A DNA stretch of 64,000 nucleotides. Source: Acidisoma sp. PAMC 29798 (lineage in GTDB: Bacteria > Pseudomonadota > Alphaproteobacteria > Acetobacterales > Acetobacteraceae). A program made the position numbers and the translations under genes. The DNA lies in contig NZ_CP126994.1 in assembly GCF_030252425.1 (NCBI RefSeq), positions 372,001 to 436,000 on the forward strand. Direction: 5' to 3'. Positions 34,069-43,484 of the stretch are shown one piece after another. Positions within the stretch are counted from its first letter, which is position 1; each line of letters opens with the position of its first letter. The notes beneath the pieces are model-generated. The model saw nothing but the letters and a program-made list of their open reading frames with translations. It was not told where the DNA came from and ran no database searches.

Positions 34069-35124
34069 TCAGACAGGCAAATACTGCGCGAGCAGCGACA
34101 GATCAACCGCGCCGAGCCTGTCGCTCGCGGTCAGGGCCTGATGCCAATAGGGATAGAGCAGCGGAAGCTTGCTGGCGGCATTCAACCGTTCCATGTCGTC
34201 ATCGGTCAGATTTAGTTCGACTGATTTCAGATTGGTTCGCAGCTGTGCCTCAGTCGTGGCACCGATCACCACAGACGACACCGCCGGACGACGCAATAGC
34301 CAGGCCAAGGCAATTTCGGCCGCTGAGGTGCCGTGTTCTTCCCCGATCTGCACGAGCAACTCGATGATATCGTAAAGTCGCGACTCATCGCGGATGGGCG
34401 GCTCCTGCCAGCCCGCGAAATCACGACCGCCCTCGGCTGCCGTCTCGCCACGACGATACTTTCCCGACAGCAACCCGCCAGCAAGGGGACTCCAGACCAG
34501 AATGCCGAGCCCCTGATCGAGTGAGATCGGCACCAACTCATATTCTGCCTCGCGTGCCTCCAGCGTGTAGTGAATCTGCTGGCTGACGAAGCGGGCGGTT
34601 CCGGCGCGGTCTGCCGCGCCAAGGGCTTTCATGAGCTGCCAACCGCAGAAGTTCGAGACACCGATGTAGCGCACTTTGCCCGACGCCACCAACGACTCCA
34701 GCGCCTGCATCGTCTCTTCGACGGGCGTCAGTCCGTCCCATTCATGGACTTGGTAGAGGTCGATATGATCCACATCGAGGCGCCGAAGACTGGCTTCACA
34801 CGCACGGATCAGATGGTAACGGGAGAGACCGGCATCATTCGGCCCGGCACCCATCGGAAAGCGTGCCTTGGACGCGATCAGGACGTTATCGCGTTTGCCC
34901 TTGACCGCTTGGCCCAGGATTTCCTCAGACGCTCCTGTTGAGTAGACATCTGAGGTGTCCAGGAGATTGACCCCGGCATCAAGCGCAATATCGACCATAC
35001 GGCTGGCGTCTGCCGCATTGGTCTTACCGACAAAGGCGAACCGCCCCTTGCCGCCAAACGTCATGGTGCCAAGGGTGAGGGCGGACACCTTAAGGCCGGA
35101 GCGTCCGAGTTGCCGATATTCCAT
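34069..35124 (-). CDS. Aldo/keto reductase (paralogue 1)
   Basis: 351 residues from the ATG at 35124, chosen because GAAGGA lies at the right distance; the ATG two codons earlier is too close. The family elements are MEYRQLGRSGLKVSALTLGT, the catalytic aspartate-tyrosine region NLLDTSDVYS, and the later SKARF, HEWDG and VVIGATTEAQL. It reduces or oxidises a carbonyl with NADP(H). It is about 80 percent similar by eye to the reductase at 37494-38561, a clear local duplication. Both belong to the same leftward sugar-transport cluster. Confidence 0.92.
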   Translation of the reverse strand: MEYRQLGRSGLKVSALTLGTMTFGGKGRFAFVGKTNAADASRMVDIALDAGVNLLDTSDVYSTGASEEILGQAVKGKRDNVLIASKARFPMGAGPNDAGLSRYHLIRACEASLRRLDVDHIDLYQVHEWDGLTPVEETMQALESLVASGKVRYIGVSNFCGWQLMKALGAADRAGTARFVSQQIHYTLEAREAEYELVPISLDQGLGILVWSPLAGGLLSGKYRRGETAAEGGRDFAGWQEPPIRDESRLYDIIELLVQIGEEHGTSAAEIALAWLLRRPAVSSVVIGATTEAQLRTNLKSVELNLTDDDMERLNAASKLPLLYPYWHQALTASDRLGAVDLSLLAQYLPV

Positions 35125-35197
35125 CGCCATTCCTTCTCAATGTTGGCCGGGCCGCATCGCGACCCCGCCTTTGGGCATAGCCGAAGGCGCGGTGTGC

Positions 35198-36136
35198 CTA
35201 ATGGCTGGGTGAATTCCAGCCCTTGTAAGTCTTCACGGTGTCGCGCGTGACCAGGACCGATGGAAGCAGCGTTAGCGGCTTATCCACCTTATGGCCATTC
35301 ATCATTTCGTCGCCCAGATGTACCGCAATCCGCGCCATCAGAAAAGGATCCTGAGTGGCGGTTCCTACGATCTGCGCCATTGCGGGATCTTCGAGCGCAT
35401 TCTCCATATCTGGCGAGCCGTCGATTCCCGTAATTGGAAAGTTTGTACGGCCCAGCTGCTTGGCGGCCAAGGCGGCACCGATGGCCTCCGGATCGTTGAT
35501 GGCAAACAGGCCATCAACCTGGGGAAACCGCGTCAGTAACGACTGCGCCACGGAGAAGCCAACGTCGCGCGATCCGTTGCCATTCTCGCCGGACGACAAG
35601 ATCTTGATATCTGGATACTTCGCCAGAACGCTCTCGCAGCCCTTCACACGGTCAAACACCACAGAGACCGATGGACCGCTTTCGATGATGACATTACCTT
35701 TGTGCCCCATCCTGTCGACGAGGTATTGACATGAGACCTCGCCGGCCTGGACGTTATCCGTCGTCACCGTCACGTCCGCCCCCTCGGCGCGCGCGTCAAC
35801 GGCAACAACGGTAATGCCTGCCGCCTCAGCTTTTTTGATCGCGGTCTTGATCGCCTTTGGATCACCCGCACTCAACAAGATCATATCGACGCCGGCCGCG
35901 ATAAAGTTGTCGATTTCAGTAAATTGCCTGCCCAGGTCATAGTCGTAAGCGACGGTGGTGACCTGTACGGCAGGATTGATTTTCTTGGCCTCAAAGGTGG
36001 CACCCTTCGCCAAAGCCACGAAGAACGGGTTGCCCATAGAGGCGCCGGATATGCCAATCAACTTGAGATCCTTGGCATAGGCGAGATTGCCACAGAAAGT
36101 TAAGGCAACGCCGGCAAGCAGGAGTTTCTTGATCAT
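35198..36136 (-). CDS. Ribose-type sugar-binding protein (second binding protein of the cluster)
   Basis: 312 residues with a signal peptide (KKLLLAGVALTFCGNLAYA). The mature part is a family-1 periplasmic binding protein: ASMGNPFFVALAKGATFEAK, then AAGVDMILLSAGDPKAIKTA, AINDPEAIGAALAAKQLGR and GIDGSPDMENAL. It is separated from the permease and ATPase genes by reductases and Hyi, and the cluster already has another binding protein next to the ATPase. It may share the same membrane components or widen their substrate range. Periplasmic. Confidence 0.92.
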   Translation of the reverse strand: MIKKLLLAGVALTFCGNLAYAKDLKLIGISGASMGNPFFVALAKGATFEAKKINPAVQVTTVAYDYDLGRQFTEIDNFIAAGVDMILLSAGDPKAIKTAIKKAEAAGITVVAVDARAEGADVTVTTDNVQAGEVSCQYLVDRMGHKGNVIIESGPSVSVVFDRVKGCESVLAKYPDIKILSSGENGNGSRDVGFSVAQSLLTRFPQVDGLFAINDPEAIGAALAAKQLGRTNFPITGIDGSPDMENALEDPAMAQIVGTATQDPFLMARIAVHLGDEMMNGHKVDKPLTLLPSVLVTRDTVKTYKGWNSPSH

Positions 36137-36235
36137 TTTTTTCGTTTCCCCCGATGATTAAGTTGACTGCACATACCGATTATCGGGCTTCGGCTGGCAC
36201 AGTTGTCCTCAAAATGTGTGCTGTCCGCACATGGA

Positions 36236-37021
36236 CTAGGTGGCACCAAGATATGGCGCGAGCCAACCAAGACCCGCAATCGTCGTGGTCGCTGGCTTGT
36301 ATTCACAACCGATCCAACCCGTGTAGCCAAGCGCGTCGATGCGGTTGAACAGGTAGGGATAATTGATCTCGCCCGTGCCCGGCTCGTGACGGCCGGGGTT
36401 ATCGGCGAGTTGGATATGACCGATGCGCGCAAACTGTGTTTCGAGCGTTGTGGCGAGTTCACCCGCCATGCGTTGCTGATGATAGAGGTCGTACTGCAAA
36501 CGAAGGTTTGTGGCGCCAACCTCGTCCATGATCCCGAGCGCCATTCGCGTGGTGGGCAGGTAGAAGCGGGGAACGTCGATATCGTTCACCGGCTCCAGCA
36601 CCAGGCGGAGATCTGCATCTGCCAGCGCCGCCGCAGCAAAGCGCAGATTGTCGACAAGAACCGCACGTTGTCTGGCAGGATCAACGCCTTCGACGGTGAG
36701 ACCGGCGAGGCAGTTCAATGTCGGACAACCCAGGGCGGTCGCATAGTCGATGGCCTTTGCGACGCCCGACCGAAACTCTTCGATCCGGTCGGGCAAGCAG
36801 GCGATCCCGCGCTCGCCGGCATTCCAGTCGCCGCACGGCAGGTTGTGCAGGATCACCCGCACGCCGGCGCCGCGCGCCGTGTCGGCGACCACTTCTTTCT
36901 CGAAATCATAAGGAAACAAGAACTCGACCGCATCAAACCCTGCCGCGGCCGCAGCTTGAAAGCGCGCCAGAAACGGCAACTCCGTGAACAGCATCGTCAG
37001 ATTCGCGGCAAATTTCGGCAT
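36236..37021 (-). CDS. hyi: Hydroxypyruvate isomerase / 2-oxotetronate isomerase family
   Basis: 261 residues, the usual size. PKFAANLTMLFTELPFLARF is the diagnostic opening of the Hyi/OtnI family; AGFDAVEFLFPYDFE, VLEPVNDIDVPRFYL, LQYDLYHQQRM (metal-ligand region) and IGHIQLADNPGRHEPGTGE follow. Hyi interconverts hydroxypyruvate and tartronate semialdehyde; OtnI acts on 2-oxotetronate. With the dehydrogenases at 42495-44371 this suggests catabolism of a C3 or C4 sugar acid. The annotation as Hyi versus OtnI is not decided by the sequence alone. Confidence 0.88.
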   Translation of the reverse strand: MPKFAANLTMLFTELPFLARFQAAAAAGFDAVEFLFPYDFEKEVVADTARGAGVRVILHNLPCGDWNAGERGIACLPDRIEEFRSGVAKAIDYATALGCPTLNCLAGLTVEGVDPARQRAVLVDNLRFAAAALADADLRLVLEPVNDIDVPRFYLPTTRMALGIMDEVGATNLRLQYDLYHQQRMAGELATTLETQFARIGHIQLADNPGRHEPGTGEINYPYLFNRIDALGYTGWIGCEYKPATTTIAGLGWLAPYLGAT

Positions 37022-37038
37022 CGATTCCCCAGGGCCTC

Positions 37039-37443
37039 CTATGAAGCGCTGTAGGCAGCAGCAGCGGCGTCGGCAATCTCTTGGTCCTCAGAGGGCGCGA
37101 GACCGCTAATACCGATGGCGCCAATGGTTGCACCACTCTCGCTGCAAATGACGGCGCCGCCGGGCAGGCCCGTCAGCGTCGGATCTGCGAAATACGCCGC
37201 GGGTATACCTTCCCGCTCCAAGCGCGCGTGAAAAGCGGCGGTCGATACGCCGAGCCTGGCGGCGCTATAGGCCTTGGCTTCCGACAATTTGACACTTCGG
37301 ATCGGCGCCCCATCCATGCGCGTGAACGCCAAAAGCGCGCCGCGCTCGTCGGTCACCGAGACGCAGACAGGACGCCCCAATGTATGCGCCTGCGTCACAA
37401 CAGTTTCTAAAAGGTGGTGAGCGGCCACGCGATCGAGTTTCAT
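37039..37443 (-). CDS. HbpS/GlcG-family small protein
   Basis: 134 residues from the ATG at 37443. It has the family pattern PVCVSVTDERGALLAFTRMD, SVKLSEAKAYSAARLG and the glycine-rich GGAVICSESGATIGAIGISG. Family members bind haem-like cofactors or have unassigned roles beside glycolate, diol or sugar-acid catabolic genes. It lies 17 bases upstream of hyi in the leftward operon. A second member of the same family is encoded at 45846-46286 beside another sugar transporter. Cytoplasmic or secreted is not clear; no signal peptide is present. Confidence 0.85.
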   Translation of the reverse strand: MKLDRVAAHHLLETVVTQAHTLGRPVCVSVTDERGALLAFTRMDGAPIRSVKLSEAKAYSAARLGVSTAAFHARLEREGIPAAYFADPTLTGLPGGAVICSESGATIGAIGISGLAPSEDQEIADAAAAAYSAS

Positions 37444-37493
37444 GGGAACTGGAACCTTTGATGTTTTCGGACCCACGTCAGAGCCACTCTGCC

Positions 37494-38561
37494 TTAGAAG
37501 GCGTTGGTCGTCGGCAGATATTGCTCCAGCAGTGCAAGATCCACTGCGCCAAGCCGATCATTGGCCGTCAGGGCCTGGTGCCAGTATGGGTAGAGCAGGG
37601 GCAACTTGCTGACGGCGTTCAGCCGCTCCATGTCGTCGCTCGTGAGACTCAGATCCGCTGCCTGGAGGTTGGTGCGAAGCTGCTCCTCCGTGTTCGCGCC
37701 GATCACGACGGACGCCACCGCCGGCCGGTGCAGCAGCCAGGCCAAGGCAACCTCAGCCGCGGACACGCTGTGCACCTCACCGATCTCGACCAGTCGTTCG
37801 ATGATGTCATAAAGCCGGGCTTCGTCGCGGATCGGTGGTTCTTTCCATCCGGCAAAGTCGCGTCCGTCTGCGGGACCGGCCTGGCCCCGACGATAGTGGC
37901 CCGATAGCAGGCCGCCGCCGAGCGGGCTCCAGACCAGGATGCCGAGGCCTTGGTCCAGCGAAACGGGAACCAACTCGTATTCGGCTTCGCGCGCTTCCAG
38001 GGTGTAATGGATCTGCTGGCTGATGAAGCGTGCACTGCCAGCCCGATCGGCGGCCCCCAGCGCTTTCATGAGCTGCCAGCCGGTGAAATTCGACGCGCCG
38101 ATGTAACGGACCTTTCCCGACGTGACGAGGGAGTCCAGCGCCGCCATCGTCTCCTCGACCGGTGTCAGGCCATCCCACTCGTGGAGCTGATACAGATCGA
38201 TGTGATCGACCCCGAGTCGCTTCAGGCTGGCGTCGCAGGCACGAACGAGATGGTGGCGAGAAAGTCCGGTATCGTTCGGACCTGACCCCATTGGAAAGCG
38301 CGCCTTGGTCGCCAGCAGCACATCCCCCCGTTTGCCTCTAATCGCCTCACCCACCATCTCCTCGCAGGTTCCCAAGGAGTATTGGTCCGAGGTGTCGAGC
38401 AGATTGACCCCGGCGTCGAGCGCGATGTCGACCATGCGTGTGGCCCCGGCTTGGTCAGTATTACCGACATAGGCAAACTTACCCTTGCCGCCAAACGTCA
38501 TTGTGCCGAGGGTAAGGGCGGAGACTTTGAGGCCGGACCGGCCAAGTTGACGATATTCCAT
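37494..38561 (-). CDS. Aldo/keto reductase (paralogue 2)
   Basis: 355 residues beginning MEYRQLGRSGLKVSALTLGT, with the catalytic NLLDTSDQYS region, LATKARFPMGSGPND, HEWDGLTPVEETM and VVIGANTEEQL. It differs from paralogue 1 (34069-35124) mainly around residues 30-70 and in the C-terminal tail, so substrate preference may differ. It lies between the permease gene and the HbpS/GlcG gene on the same strand, with gaps of about 50 bases. NADP-dependent carbonyl reduction or alcohol oxidation of the imported sugar is likely. Confidence 0.92.
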   Translation of the reverse strand: MEYRQLGRSGLKVSALTLGTMTFGGKGKFAYVGNTDQAGATRMVDIALDAGVNLLDTSDQYSLGTCEEMVGEAIRGKRGDVLLATKARFPMGSGPNDTGLSRHHLVRACDASLKRLGVDHIDLYQLHEWDGLTPVEETMAALDSLVTSGKVRYIGASNFTGWQLMKALGAADRAGSARFISQQIHYTLEAREAEYELVPVSLDQGLGILVWSPLGGGLLSGHYRRGQAGPADGRDFAGWKEPPIRDEARLYDIIERLVEIGEVHSVSAAEVALAWLLHRPAVASVVIGANTEEQLRTNLQAADLSLTSDDMERLNAVSKLPLLYPYWHQALTANDRLGAVDLALLEQYLPTTNAF

Positions 38562-38615
38562 CCGCGTGAGTTCCTTCTAACCTGCTGGAGCGTCGGTCGT
38601 GTGCAACGATCGCCG

Positions 38616-39620
38616 CTACTTAATGACACCGATTTTTTTGCGATCGATATTGATGAACACTGCTGTGATCAGCACGACACCCTTGATGATGTTCTGCAGG
38701 TAAGGATCGACTCCCGCCATATTCATGCCGTTCGAGAGGAGCGTGATGATCAAAACCCCTAGAATGGTGCTGATGATGCTGCCGTAGCCGCCCGTCAATG
38801 GCGTGCCGCCGACCACAACGGAAGCGATGACATCGAGTTCAAGACCGAGACCGAGTTGGGACGTTGCGGCCATGGTGCGTGCGCCCTGCAGCATGCCGGC
38901 CATGCCGCACATAGCGCCGAGCAGCACATACATCAGAATCTTGACGCGGGTGACGGAGATCCCGGTGAGGATCGCGACACGCTCGCCGCCGCCGATTGCC
39001 AGAACCTCGCGACCGAAGACGGTGTATTTGAGGATGACCCAGGCCACAACCGCGAGCGCCAGCCCGATCATGACCGTGTGCGGAATGCCGTAGCTGACGC
39101 TGGAATAGGTGTTGAGGAATCCGTCGTTGTCGATCTCCACCGGTGCGCCGTGGGTGACGTAGAGAACGAGGCCACGGAAGACCACCATGGTTCCCAATGT
39201 CGCAATGAAGGATGGCACCTTGCCAACTGCAAGCAGCAGACCATTGAGGCATCCGCACATCGCACCGATTGCGACTGCCGGGATGATCGCCCAGGCGCCG
39301 AGTGTGTCGGCCGTCAGTGCCGCGACCAGCGCCGCAACGGCGACGATTGCGCCCACCGAAATATCGATCGACCCCGCCATGATGACGAAGGTTGCGCCCA
39401 GTGAGGCCACAAGCAGCACGGTGCTCTGTTCAAGAACGGTGGAAAGATTATCGATCGACAGGAAACGCCGCGTCATGATGGTGAAGACGATGACGAGGAT
39501 CACCAGGAAGATGATGGGGAAACCGCGACGCAACCGGTCAATCTGAACAATTTTCAATCCACCTTCGGGCGGTGGGGCAGTCGCGTCGCGAGCGTTGGTC
39601 GTGATTGCGTCGTTCATCAT
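38616..39620 (-). CDS. Ribose-type ABC transporter permease
   Basis: 334 residues with eight to ten hydrophobic segments. The family pattern is clear: ATFVIMAGSIDISVGAIVAV near residue 80, GKVPSFIATLGTMVVFRG, GREVLAIGGGERVAILTGI and VVGGTPLTGGYGSIIST. It forms the membrane channel with the ATPase encoded just upstream (6-base gap) and the binding protein at 41202-42287. Typical RbsC-like homodimer. Sugar or polyol import is secure at the family level; the exact sugar is not. Confidence 0.93.
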   Translation of the reverse strand: MMNDAITTNARDATAPPPEGGLKIVQIDRLRRGFPIIFLVILVIVFTIMTRRFLSIDNLSTVLEQSTVLLVASLGATFVIMAGSIDISVGAIVAVAALVAALTADTLGAWAIIPAVAIGAMCGCLNGLLLAVGKVPSFIATLGTMVVFRGLVLYVTHGAPVEIDNDGFLNTYSSVSYGIPHTVMIGLALAVVAWVILKYTVFGREVLAIGGGERVAILTGISVTRVKILMYVLLGAMCGMAGMLQGARTMAATSQLGLGLELDVIASVVVGGTPLTGGYGSIISTILGVLIITLLSNGMNMAGVDPYLQNIIKGVVLITAVFINIDRKKIGVIK

Positions 39621-39626
39621 CCTGCC

Positions 39627-41114
39627 TCAAGTCATATATTGCACGATGTCGTGCTCTTCGACGTTGTCCAGCGAGTCGAACTCGCGGACCATCACGCCCT
39701 GCCGAAGAACCACGAGACGGTCCGACATGCCGATGAGTTCCGGCATGTCTTCAGACGAGAGAAGAATGGCGAGACCCTCGGACGCTTTCTGGCGGATAAG
39801 GCGATAGATTTCTTCTCTGGCGCCGACATCGACGCCACGTGTCGGGTTATTCAGCAGGAGAAGCCCGGGGACAACGGCGAGGCATTTTCCCAGCACGACC
39901 TTCTGCATATTCCCGCCCGACAGCGAACGACAGGGCGCCGCTGCACTCGATGTGCGAATGCCGATCAGCTTGATCAAATCATTTGACATCGCGCGCGCCC
40001 GGGCCTGCGCAAAAAATGGGCCGAACGTCGGCGGCCGCGCCATGACGAGATTGTCGAGGACGCTGAAGGACGCGATCAACCCTTCATTGCCGCGATCTCC
40101 TGGCAGATGGGCGATGCCGTGTTTCCAAGCCGCACGGGGATTGCTCGGGTGATAGTCCTCACCTTCGAGTTGCAGATCGCCGTGACGCAACGGCTCGTCA
40201 CCCACGATCCCGGCAAACAGCGCCTCTGCACCCGCACCTTTCAGCCCCGCCAGTCCAAGGATTTCGCCATGTCGGACTTCGAGGCTGATGTCGTTCAGTT
40301 CTCGGCCGACAGCAACCTTTTTGACACGGAGCGCGGGGGCGGCGGCGGTGGCACGCGGTGGCGCACGTTGCGGATAGATGCCTTGCAGGACATCGCGGCC
40401 GACCATTAGACGATGAATTTCGTTCGCCTCGATGCCTGTCGCACGATAGGAACCAACAAATTGGCCGTCCTTAAGAATCGTCAAATCATCGGCCGCGGCA
40501 AGGACCTCGCTGAGGTGATGCGACACAAAACCGATCGTCATGCCCTGGGACTTCAGCTCATGCATGACATGGAGAACGGCGTCCACTTCTCTGTGGTCAA
40601 GATAGGCCGTCGACTCGTCGAGCAGGAGAGTCTTCGGATTGGTACAGATCGCACGTGCGATCTCGATGCATTTCAACTCGCCAAGGTTCAATCGTTCGAT
40701 GTTGGCGGTGACGGAGATCTTCACACCAATCCGGTCAAGGGATGCCTGGGCTGCCGCAGCGATCTGCTTTCGCTTCAACACACCAAGAGGCCCCGCATGG
40801 AGACGCAGATCGCCGATAAAGATGTTTTCCGACACGTTCAACGAGCGATTGATGGTGATTTCCTGATGAACCAGCGCCACACCTCTATGCGTGGCCTCGA
40901 AGCCGGATTGCGGCGCGTAGGGTGTGCCGTCCAACGTCATCTCACCACTGTCGGGACGTATGACGCCGGCCAGCATCCGCAGAGTCGTGGATTTGCCTGC
41001 ACCGTTTTCACCGACGATGGCATGAACCGTGCCAGTGCGGAGCGTGATCGAAATATCGCGGGCGGCAATGGTTGGTCCAAACCGCTTGTTCAAGCCGCTC
41101 GCCACGAGCGTCAT
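39627..41114 (-). CDS. Ribose-type ABC transporter ATPase (two ABC domains)
   Basis: 495 residues with two nucleotide-binding domains. The first has Walker A VGENGAGKST and a variant Walker B LLLDESTAYLD, and its signature region reads LNLGELKCIEIARAI instead of LSxGQ. The second lacks Walker A (GLKGAGAEALFAG) as usual for this family, retains LSGGNMQKVVLGK, but its Walker B ends LLLLNNPTRGVD, with two asparagines in place of the usual Asp-Glu. It should energise the adjacent permease. The double substitution is unusual and may make that site inactive, leaving the first site to drive transport. Confidence 0.93.
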   Translation of the reverse strand: MTLVASGLNKRFGPTIAARDISITLRTGTVHAIVGENGAGKSTTLRMLAGVIRPDSGEMTLDGTPYAPQSGFEATHRGVALVHQEITINRSLNVSENIFIGDLRLHAGPLGVLKRKQIAAAAQASLDRIGVKISVTANIERLNLGELKCIEIARAICTNPKTLLLDESTAYLDHREVDAVLHVMHELKSQGMTIGFVSHHLSEVLAAADDLTILKDGQFVGSYRATGIEANEIHRLMVGRDVLQGIYPQRAPPRATAAAPALRVKKVAVGRELNDISLEVRHGEILGLAGLKGAGAEALFAGIVGDEPLRHGDLQLEGEDYHPSNPRAAWKHGIAHLPGDRGNEGLIASFSVLDNLVMARPPTFGPFFAQARARAMSNDLIKLIGIRTSSAAAPCRSLSGGNMQKVVLGKCLAVVPGLLLLNNPTRGVDVGAREEIYRLIRQKASEGLAILLSSEDMPELIGMSDRLVVLRQGVMVREFDSLDNVEEHDIVQYMT

Positions 41115-41201
41115 TGTGCCTAACCTCTTATGAGGTGATCGGGAAAGCGGGAGGTGACGTCGAAGACGCCACCTCCGATGTGAGCCGGTCTTATCACCGC
41201 A

Positions 41202-42287
41202 TCAGTTGGAGTATCGGAGGACGGCGGCGCCGATCGTGTCCGCAGCCGGTGCGTCCTTATTGTAGACCTTGGAGTGCGCCTTGAAATCAAAGTTCGGCTG
41301 GCCACCCGGAAAGTCTTTATCGAAGCGAACGACATCAGGTTGCGTCATCGGCAGCAGCTTAAGCTTGAAGTTAGATTGGTCGGCAGGGAGCTTAAAACCA
41401 TGCAGGTAATCATACATGATCAACAATCCGATGCCGCCCTGTAGCCAATGGCCACCAATGTCGAAAAGCTGCTTGCCGCCCTTCATGGCAATGACGTTGG
41501 AGCCATTGAGGTCCATGCCGACGACGAGAACATCCTTGCCGGGCACTTTGCCTGTGCGCTCCAATGCCGCGATCACGCCCATCGCCATCGGATCATTCGA
41601 CGCAAACACCCCTTTGATTTCTGGATGGCCCTGGTAGAGGGCTTCGAACGCCGACTGTGCCTGATCGCGGACGAAATTGCCCTCGACCTCACCGGCGATT
41701 GTGACTTTGTCGGCGCCCTCTTCCGCGATCGCTTGAGCGAGGCCCTTGCGGCGATCAATGGCGACGGACGTGCCGGGCGTGCCGTTAACGACGCCGATCA
41801 CCTTCTTGCCGTCCGCGCCTGGTGTGAGGCCGGCAAGCAACGCCTTGCCCATGTGATAACCGGCATCTTTGTCGCTCGGTCCAACGAAGGCGATGTAGTT
41901 TTCGTGTTTGTCGCTCAGCGGGGCGAATTCCGGATAGCTGTCGGTGATGACGACGGGAATATTCGCGCGTTGGGCGAATCTGATGGTGGCGGGGGCAGAG
42001 GACCAGTACCCCACCGAGATGATGCCATCGACATGGCGAGAGATGAGGTCCTGGGTGAACTGGAGCATATTGTCTGGCTTGTTGTCGGCGTTCAGGACGA
42101 TGAGATTGGCGCCAAGCTGTTCGGCACCCGTCTTGGTGAACGCGATATACCTGTTCCAGAACTCCGAATCCAACGTCGGCACGATCACGCCGATCGTCGG
42201 CACATTGGCCGCCCTCGCCACCGAAGACAGGCCGCTCATCGCGACCGCAGAAAGGAGTGCTAGATTAACGTTGCGCCGGCTCAGCAT
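41202..42287 (-). CDS. Ribose-type sugar-binding protein (primary)
   Basis: 361 residues with a signal peptide beginning RRNVNLALLSAVAMSGLSS and ending near ARA. The mature protein shows the family-1 binding fold: GVIVPTLDSEFWNRYIAF, ISRHVDGIISVGYWSS, GVVNGTPGTSVAIDRRKGLA and FASNDPMAMGVIAALERTG. Its place directly before the ATPase and permease genes makes it the primary periplasmic receptor. The arginine pair before the hydrophobic stretch could allow Tat export, but the segment is also a normal Sec signal. GGGAT lies upstream of the ATG. Confidence 0.93.
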   Translation of the reverse strand: MLSRRNVNLALLSAVAMSGLSSVARAANVPTIGVIVPTLDSEFWNRYIAFTKTGAEQLGANLIVLNADNKPDNMLQFTQDLISRHVDGIISVGYWSSAPATIRFAQRANIPVVITDSYPEFAPLSDKHENYIAFVGPSDKDAGYHMGKALLAGLTPGADGKKVIGVVNGTPGTSVAIDRRKGLAQAIAEEGADKVTIAGEVEGNFVRDQAQSAFEALYQGHPEIKGVFASNDPMAMGVIAALERTGKVPGKDVLVVGMDLNGSNVIAMKGGKQLFDIGGHWLQGGIGLLIMYDYLHGFKLPADQSNFKLKLLPMTQPDVVRFDKDFPGGQPNFDFKAHSKVYNKDAPAADTIGAAVLRYSN

Positions 42288-42494
42288 GTTTCGATCCCTT
42301 TGTTTTTTGCCTATTACCGCTCGATTTTTCCGGCGGCAATGTTTTCGAATGCTTCGTCTTCCCGAGTGATCGGGTCTGACATGCCCGTCCCGCTCGTTGT
42401 CAGAACGTTACACAGTTTAACTAGTGGTGTCATCAACCGTCTACATTCCTGCGGGGCGATTCGGCACAGAAATGAGCACGATCTCGTGTCGCAA
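42288..42494. promoter_or_regulatory. Probable internal promoter region before the transporter genes
   Basis: 207 bases separate the D-2-hydroxyacid dehydrogenase from the binding-protein gene in an otherwise tightly packed operon. CTGACA (42376-42381) and TGTCAG (42398-42403) form a 6-base dyad with a 16-base spacer. A separate promoter for the transporter is likely. Confidence 0.4.
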
Positions 42495-43484
42495 TTACTC
42501 TGTAAAGCGAGGTGCCACTGCCTCCCAGTTGATGCATGCGTCGGGCGCCCGCCCTGACAGCACAGCCAGCACGTTGCGCGAGACGATCGCACCCATCTGC
42601 AGTCTCGTCTCTTCCGTTGCGGAGGCGATATGCGGCACGATCACCAGGTTGGGCAGGTCCGTGAGGCCTGGGGCGAGCGCGGGTTCATCCTCGAAGACGT
42701 CGAGCGCGGCGCCCCAGATGCGATGTGCGCGCAAGGCCTCGACAAGGGCCTTCTCGTCGACGATCGGTCCACGGCTCGCATTGATCAGGATGGCGGTCGG
42801 CTTCATCCGGCCGAGTTCATGGGCGCTGATGTAGTGCCGCGTCTCCGGCAAAAGCGGCATATGCAGCGTCAGGAAGTCTGATCGCGATATGAGGTCGTCC
42901 TTGTTGACGAACTCTGCGCCAGTCTCGTCTTCGATGTCGCGATTACGCGCGACGTCGCTGTAGATGATCTTCATGTCGAACGCACGCGCCTTGCGGGCCA
43001 CGTTACGCCCGATCCGGCCGGCTCCGGCGATGCCGAGTATCTTACGATCGACGTCTGCGCCGATGAAGAACATGGGCTTCCACCCGTCCCAACGTCCCTC
43101 GCGCAGGAAACGCTCGGCTTCAGGAATGCGGCGCGCCATCGCTAACATTAGGGCGATGGTATGAGTCGCGGTCGCGTCGTCGAGCACGCCGGGCGTGTTG
43201 GTCAGCGCAATGCCGCGGTCTGTGGCACTAGCCACGTCAAAATTGTTCGTGCCGACGGCGTAGTTCGCGACAATGCGGCAATTCGGGCCCGCTGCATCGA
43301 GAAGGGCGCCGTCGATGCGGTCCGTCAACAAGGATACGATGGCGGCACAGCCTGCAACATTGCGGCGAAGCTCGTCGGGCGAGAGCGCGCGATCCTCAGA
43401 GTTGACTGTGACGTCATGCTCCGCCTGAAGGGCTTCAATTGTCGTACGCGGTATCTCGCGCGTGACGTAGATTTTTTGTCTCAT
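42495..43484 (-). CDS. D-2-hydroxyacid dehydrogenase (glyoxylate/hydroxypyruvate reductase-like)
   Basis: 329 residues. NAD(P)-binding motif GIAGAGRIGRNVARKA, catalytic arginine in LINASRGPIVDE, glutamate in DVFEDEPALAPG and histidine in VPHIASATEETR are all in place. The length and the VGTNNFDVASATDRGI segment match glyoxylate/hydroxypyruvate/2-ketogluconate reductases. The start overlaps the stop of the beta-hydroxyacid dehydrogenase gene by one base. With Hyi and the neighbouring dehydrogenase it would feed hydroxypyruvate to glycerate. The substrate assignment is an inference from context. Confidence 0.92.
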   Translation of the reverse strand: MRQKIYVTREIPRTTIEALQAEHDVTVNSEDRALSPDELRRNVAGCAAIVSLLTDRIDGALLDAAGPNCRIVANYAVGTNNFDVASATDRGIALTNTPGVLDDATATHTIALMLAMARRIPEAERFLREGRWDGWKPMFFIGADVDRKILGIAGAGRIGRNVARKARAFDMKIIYSDVARNRDIEDETGAEFVNKDDLISRSDFLTLHMPLLPETRHYISAHELGRMKPTAILINASRGPIVDEKALVEALRAHRIWGAALDVFEDEPALAPGLTDLPNLVIVPHIASATEETRLQMGAIVSRNVLAVLSGRAPDACINWEAVAPRFTE

